Below, one piece after another: positions 6,448 through 8,639 of a stretch of DNA of 8,639 nt (position 1 is its first letter; each line of letters begins with the position of its first letter). Under the pieces are notes generated by a model, which saw only the letters and a program-made list of their open reading frames with translations, was not told the origin of the DNA and searched no databases. The translations under genes were made by a program, and so were the position numbers. The DNA comes from Thermoflexales bacterium (lineage in GTDB: Bacteria > Chloroflexota > Anaerolineae > B4-G1), in NCBI GenBank assembly GCA_007118795.1, contig SKQX01000142.1, forward strand, positions 1 to 8,639, read 5' to 3'.

Positions 6448-6591
6448 CCGCCCGGAGCGGGATTCGGAAGCTGAAGCAATGTCGAGAAGGGAGATCTACC
6501 GTCGCTGAAGCTCCCACCAAGGAAGGGCATTCGTTATCTGGGAGCTAGATCGTAGGCGAAGACGGAAGTGCCCGTGATGAAGCTCCCCTCA

Positions 6592-6636
6592 CGGCCCGGC
6601 ATCGCCGGGCTGGCCCTCTCCTCCGATGGGAGAGGG
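6592..6636. repeat. Two adjacent GC-rich hairpins (REP-like)
   Basis: The first hairpin is GCCCGGC (6594-6600) and GCCGGGC (6604-6610) around a 3-nt loop, extendable by a G-T and a C-G pair. The second, one base on, is CCCTCTCC (6614-6621) and GGAGAGGG (6629-6636) around a 7-nt loop. Neither is followed by a T-run on either strand, so they are not intrinsic terminators. Paired extragenic hairpins of this kind resemble REP-type repeats, but copy number cannot be judged from one window. They lie 130 bp beyond the stop of the O-antigen ligase-like gene and may protect or end its transcript. Confidence 0.5.
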
Positions 6637-6644
6637 GAGACGAC

Positions 6645-6760
6645 CCGGGGCCAGGGTCGAGGGTGGACGCTGGGATCGGGGGTTGGAGCTGTCCCGACAG
6701 GGGAAACCGGGGGGGACGTGGGTGGCGTTGGGGTCAGGGAGGAAGCGAAGGGGCTCGGTC
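6645..6760. other. G-run-rich stretch (plus strand); C-rich 3' region of the ligase transcript
   Basis: By hand count 6661-6760 has 54 G and 17 C on the plus strand. G-runs at 6700-6703, 6709-6715, 6720-6722, 6730-6733 and 6737-6739 are separated by loops of 5, 4, 7 and 3 nt, which fits the G3+N1-7 quadruplex pattern. On the minus strand this becomes a C-rich, G-poor RNA directly after the stop codon at 6766-6768, the composition expected of a Rho loading site. Either role is an inference. Confidence 0.45.
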
Positions 6761-6765
6761 AGGTA

Positions 6766-8265
6766 TCAGCGACCGGGCTCAGCAGGGGATCTCGCGCGCG
6801 CTGCATCCTGTTGGTGGATCAGCTCCGTGGCGGCCGTGGCCAGACCGGCGACTAGCCAGAATAGCGTGACCGAGTGGTGGAAGTCCAGGTTGAAGAAGTA
6901 GTGATCGAAGAGACCACCAAACAGGGCCCCGATAACACCTGCGTGCAAGCCCCACCACAACGGCTCGAGATCAGTGCCGACTGCCAAAGATCGTGTCCGC
7001 CAGAATCGAGTCAGGATCACGCCCATTACCAGGAGGAAGCTGGTCAAGCCAATGAGGCCCATATGCTGGGCGATCAGGAGGTAGACATTGGCCACGCCGA
7101 TGTAGGTATCGATGTCCGGCGAGCCCGCGAAACCAACGCCGAGCAGGGGGTAACGTCTGATCAGAGTCAGCGCATCCCTGTACTCCCCCCAGCGCATCTG
7201 CGTCGCCAGGTCCTCACCCCGAAATCCCTCGGCGAAGTGTACGACCAGGGTCCGGGTCTGAGGCATCAACACGAGGAACGCTATCGCTCCCGCCACAACG
7301 ACCCACAATCTTCGGTAGCGCAGTGTGGCCAGCATAATCAACGCCGCTCCCAAGCCGACCATCGAGCCGCGGCTCATGGTCAATCCGAGGCAGATGGCCA
7401 TCGTGCCGAGGATCGGTAGTAGGTAGCGACGGCGGACCACGGGCCGTCCAGCAAAGAACTGCGGCAGGCTGATGGCCAAGATTACGTTAAGAAGACTGCC
7501 CAACACATTGGGGTCGACGGAGGTGGAAGTGGCCCGCATGGGAAGCTCCGGGTTCTCGCGGATATAGCGCAGCACACCCGGCCCCGTAGGATAACCAATG
7601 GGCCCAAGCGCAGAGAGGGCACGCATAACGAAATCGGACGATATCTGGTCGGCAATCACGTAGAGTATGGTGCCAAGCAGAGCGGCCCCAAAAGCTCCCA
7701 GGATCAGTGCATGCACGATACGGCGGAGACGCTCGCCGTCGCGCAGCGTGTTGACGATCAGGAAGAAGAGGCCGACGCTGAGCATGACCTCGGCGAAATG
7801 CCGAATGTAGTACTGGAGAAAACCGAGGGCAAGGGGCACGTGAGCCAACCCAAAGATGAAGGATCCCAGCGCGAGCATCATGAATACGGCCACCGGCAAT
7901 CCCAGCGGCGTGGTCACGAACTCCCGCCGAGAGCCGCCTGCCAGTTGGAGTAGCCAGTTGAGAAACAACGCCCCCAACGCTGCGTTGAGAAGCGTGGGTC
8001 TGAACCCGATATGGAAGGGGAACGTAGCGAAGGGCAGCAGGCAGACGATGCCGATCACGCAGAAATACGCCACCTCGATGTCTCGCAGCATCCATAGGCC
8101 AAGGAACACCGCCGCCACCCCCGCTCCGGCGAAGAGGGGGCCAACCTCTGCCAGAAGATAGCCCACGCCGACGGCCAGCGCCGAGCAGAGCAACAGCACC
8201 GCCAGAGCCGAGAGCCATCGGCACCGCGAGACGAAGATCTGATAGAGCCAGTCCTGAGATGTCAT
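6766..8265 (-). CDS. O-antigen ligase / polymerase-like (Wzy_C/WaaL family) membrane protein
   Basis: A 499-residue protein with a dozen or so hydrophobic spans (first about 17-40, last about 463-481), of the family that joins or polymerises undecaprenyl-linked glycans on the outer face of the cytoplasmic membrane. Family marks are the TMSRGS segment (296-301) at a membrane edge, the long periplasmic loop that follows, MRWGEYRDAL (357-366) with IRRYPLLGVGF (369-379), then NVYLLIAQHMGLIGL (393-407), which matches the HNxYLxxxxxxGxxGL motif. The His that normally opens this motif is Ala392 here. The start is the ATG at 8265, 4 bp after the upstream stop; no strong ribosome site is seen, so translation is probably coupled. 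The hydrophilic C-terminal tail (482-499) is likely cytosolic. Whether it is ligase, polymerase or another glycan transferase cannot be decided from sequence. The next gene is 524 bp away. Confidence 0.85.
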   Translation of the reverse strand: MTSQDWLYQIFVSRCRWLSALAVLLLCSALAVGVGYLLAEVGPLFAGAGVAAVFLGLWMLRDIEVAYFCVIGIVCLLPFATFPFHIGFRPTLLNAALGALFLNWLLQLAGGSRREFVTTPLGLPVAVFMMLALGSFIFGLAHVPLALGFLQYYIRHFAEVMLSVGLFFLIVNTLRDGERLRRIVHALILGAFGAALLGTILYVIADQISSDFVMRALSALGPIGYPTGPGVLRYIRENPELPMRATSTSVDPNVLGSLLNVILAISLPQFFAGRPVVRRRYLLPILGTMAICLGLTMSRGSMVGLGAALIMLATLRYRRLWVVVAGAIAFLVLMPQTRTLVVHFAEGFRGEDLATQMRWGEYRDALTLIRRYPLLGVGFAGSPDIDTYIGVANVYLLIAQHMGLIGLTSFLLVMGVILTRFWRTRSLAVGTDLEPLWWGLHAGVIGALFGGLFDHYFFNLDFHHSVTLFWLVAGLATAATELIHQQDAARARSPAEPGR

Positions 8266-8269
8266 ACCA

Positions 8270-8639
8270 TTATGGTCGGGCCGATCTTACGGTAACCGTC
8301 GTAGGAATGACGATGGCGTCTCCAGCATCATCCAAGCGGGGCAGCCGCTCCATCGTCTCCAGATGATACATTCCGACAGCGACTCGATAGTGTGTTTCCG
8401 GCAGCTCGGCGGGAAGCTGGATCTCGTGTGCGTCGGAGATGATCTCCCCCGCCGCCCACATCGCAGTCGGATAGTACCCCTGAAGGGGGGGGCCATCGCC
8501 CTGGGCCACCGGGGTTGGACCGTCTCCAAGCAGATGCACGAATACCTGGTAGTCCCTTGAGGGGGTGTCCCTGGCTACCCATTGCAGCTCGACGGTGAGT
8601 GCTCCACCAGCGGTTGGCTCAGGTGGCGAAAGGTCATAC
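8270..8639 (-). CDS. C-terminal part of a protein with a beta-sandwich domain found on membrane glycosyltransferases (5' end outside window)
   Basis: The frame is open to the right edge and gives 122 residues before TAA at 8270-8272. The visible part starts inside a hydrophilic beta-rich domain: a WVARD strand (20-24), then DYQVFVHLLG (29-38), AQGDGPP (45-51), YPTAMWAAGEIISD (56-69), YRVAVGMYHLET and RLPRLDDAGD near the end. From memory, this order of short motifs recurs in domains at the C terminus of large multi-pass glycosyltransferases (GT39/ArnT-like) and related envelope proteins in Chloroflexota, where it should face the outside. The GTG at 8539 is inside the DYxVFVHL strand and is not a credible start. 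It ends 4 bp before the O-antigen ligase-like gene, so the two are probably one operon. The catalytic part is not visible, so the enzyme class is inferred. Confidence 0.65.
   Translation of the reverse strand, partial: YDLSPPEPTAGGALTVELQWVARDTPSRDYQVFVHLLGDGPTPVAQGDGPPLQGYYPTAMWAAGEIISDAHEIQLPAELPETHYRVAVGMYHLETMERLPRLDDAGDAIVIPTTVTVRSARP

Larger units (their letters stand above)
6359..6591. other. Non-coding region with clustered palindromes, upstream of the promoter
   Basis: No gene is recognised in this stretch. It holds an unusual density of dyads: GACGC-G-GCGTC at 6382-6392; the perfect 12-bp GTCGGATCCGAC at 6414-6425; GTGTGC/GCACAC at 6427-6432 and 6442-6447; and CCCGC/GCGGG at 6447-6451 and 6457-6461. 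Further along, AGCTCCCA (6509-6516) can pair with TGGGAGCT (6539-6546), which can also pair over 7 bp with AGCTCCC at 6581-6587. A 72-codon frame at 6312-6530 on the minus strand has no ribosome site and runs through the promoter, so I do not call it. Operator sites or an RNA element are both possible. Confidence 0.45.

Noticed and set aside
6312..6530. 72-codon minus-strand frame upstream of the protease
   Set aside because: No ribosome site at its ATG, no family resemblance, and it passes through the predicted promoter.
6359..6591. T-box leader, SRP RNA or other known structured RNA in the long gap
   Set aside because: I looked for the T-box TGGNACCGCG core, the SRP GGAAGNAGC loop and RNase P core bases on both strands and found none.
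6592..6636. Intrinsic terminator for the ligase-like gene
   Set aside because: The stems are good but no T-run follows either hairpin on either strand.
6568..6901. Overlapping plus-strand frames in the G-rich gap
   Set aside because: Gly/Arg-rich low-complexity translations produced by the G-runs; they run into the antisense of the ligase-like gene and have no recognisable family.
7487..8224. Minus-strand frame of 245 codons inside the O-antigen ligase-like gene
   Set aside because: It is an out-of-frame reading of the same strand, rich in Arg/Gly/Ala, without membrane spans, and lies wholly within the real gene.

Overview
The window looks like a piece of a GC-rich bacterial chromosome. All recognisable genes lie on the minus strand and read from high to low coordinates. 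Three features make a Chloroflexota-type bacterium my best guess: the partial C-terminal beta domain at the right edge, the extra segment in PriA between the helicase lobes, and the mix of envelope-glycan genes. This is a family-resemblance judgement, not a search result. I see no tRNA, rRNA, CRISPR array, transposase or phage gene.

In transcription order, from the right edge: (a) 8639-8270, the 3' end of a gene for a protein with a beta-sandwich C-terminal domain of the kind carried by large membrane glycosyltransferases; (b) 8265-6766, an O-antigen ligase/polymerase-like membrane protein that starts 4 bp after (a); (c) 6765-6297, a long non-coding gap. The gap holds a G-run-rich stretch on the plus strand (C-rich in the transcript of (b)), two adjacent GC hairpins, a cluster of palindromes, and a good extended -10 promoter reading leftward; (d) 6241-5603, a site-2-type (M50) membrane metalloprotease; (e) 5588-5067, an HD-domain hydrolase; (f) 4998-3985, a divergent TyrA-fold protein; (g) 3954-2755, a GT4 glycosyltransferase; (h) 2707-1892, an ABC-2 polysaccharide-export permease; (i) 1791 to the left edge, the N-terminal 597 residues of primosomal helicase PriA.

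Genes (d) to (h) are 14 to 68 bp apart and could form one transcription unit from the promoter near 6325. priA follows after a further 100 bp with no visible terminator. Genes (a), (b), (g) and (h) point to building and exporting a surface polysaccharide or glycolipid: a membrane-embedded glycosyltransferase or polymer ligase, a cytosolic sugar transferase and an export channel. The ATP-binding partner of the permease is not in the window. The protease, the HD protein and the TyrA-like protein have no obvious catalytic place in that pathway.

The points most worth following are the TyrA-like protein, which has lost most of its family's cofactor-loop and active-site signature, and the structured 6220-6765 gap, which includes a possible 24-codon leader ORF overlapping the protease start. 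Several start codons are non-ATG (TTG for the protease and for the GT4 enzyme).
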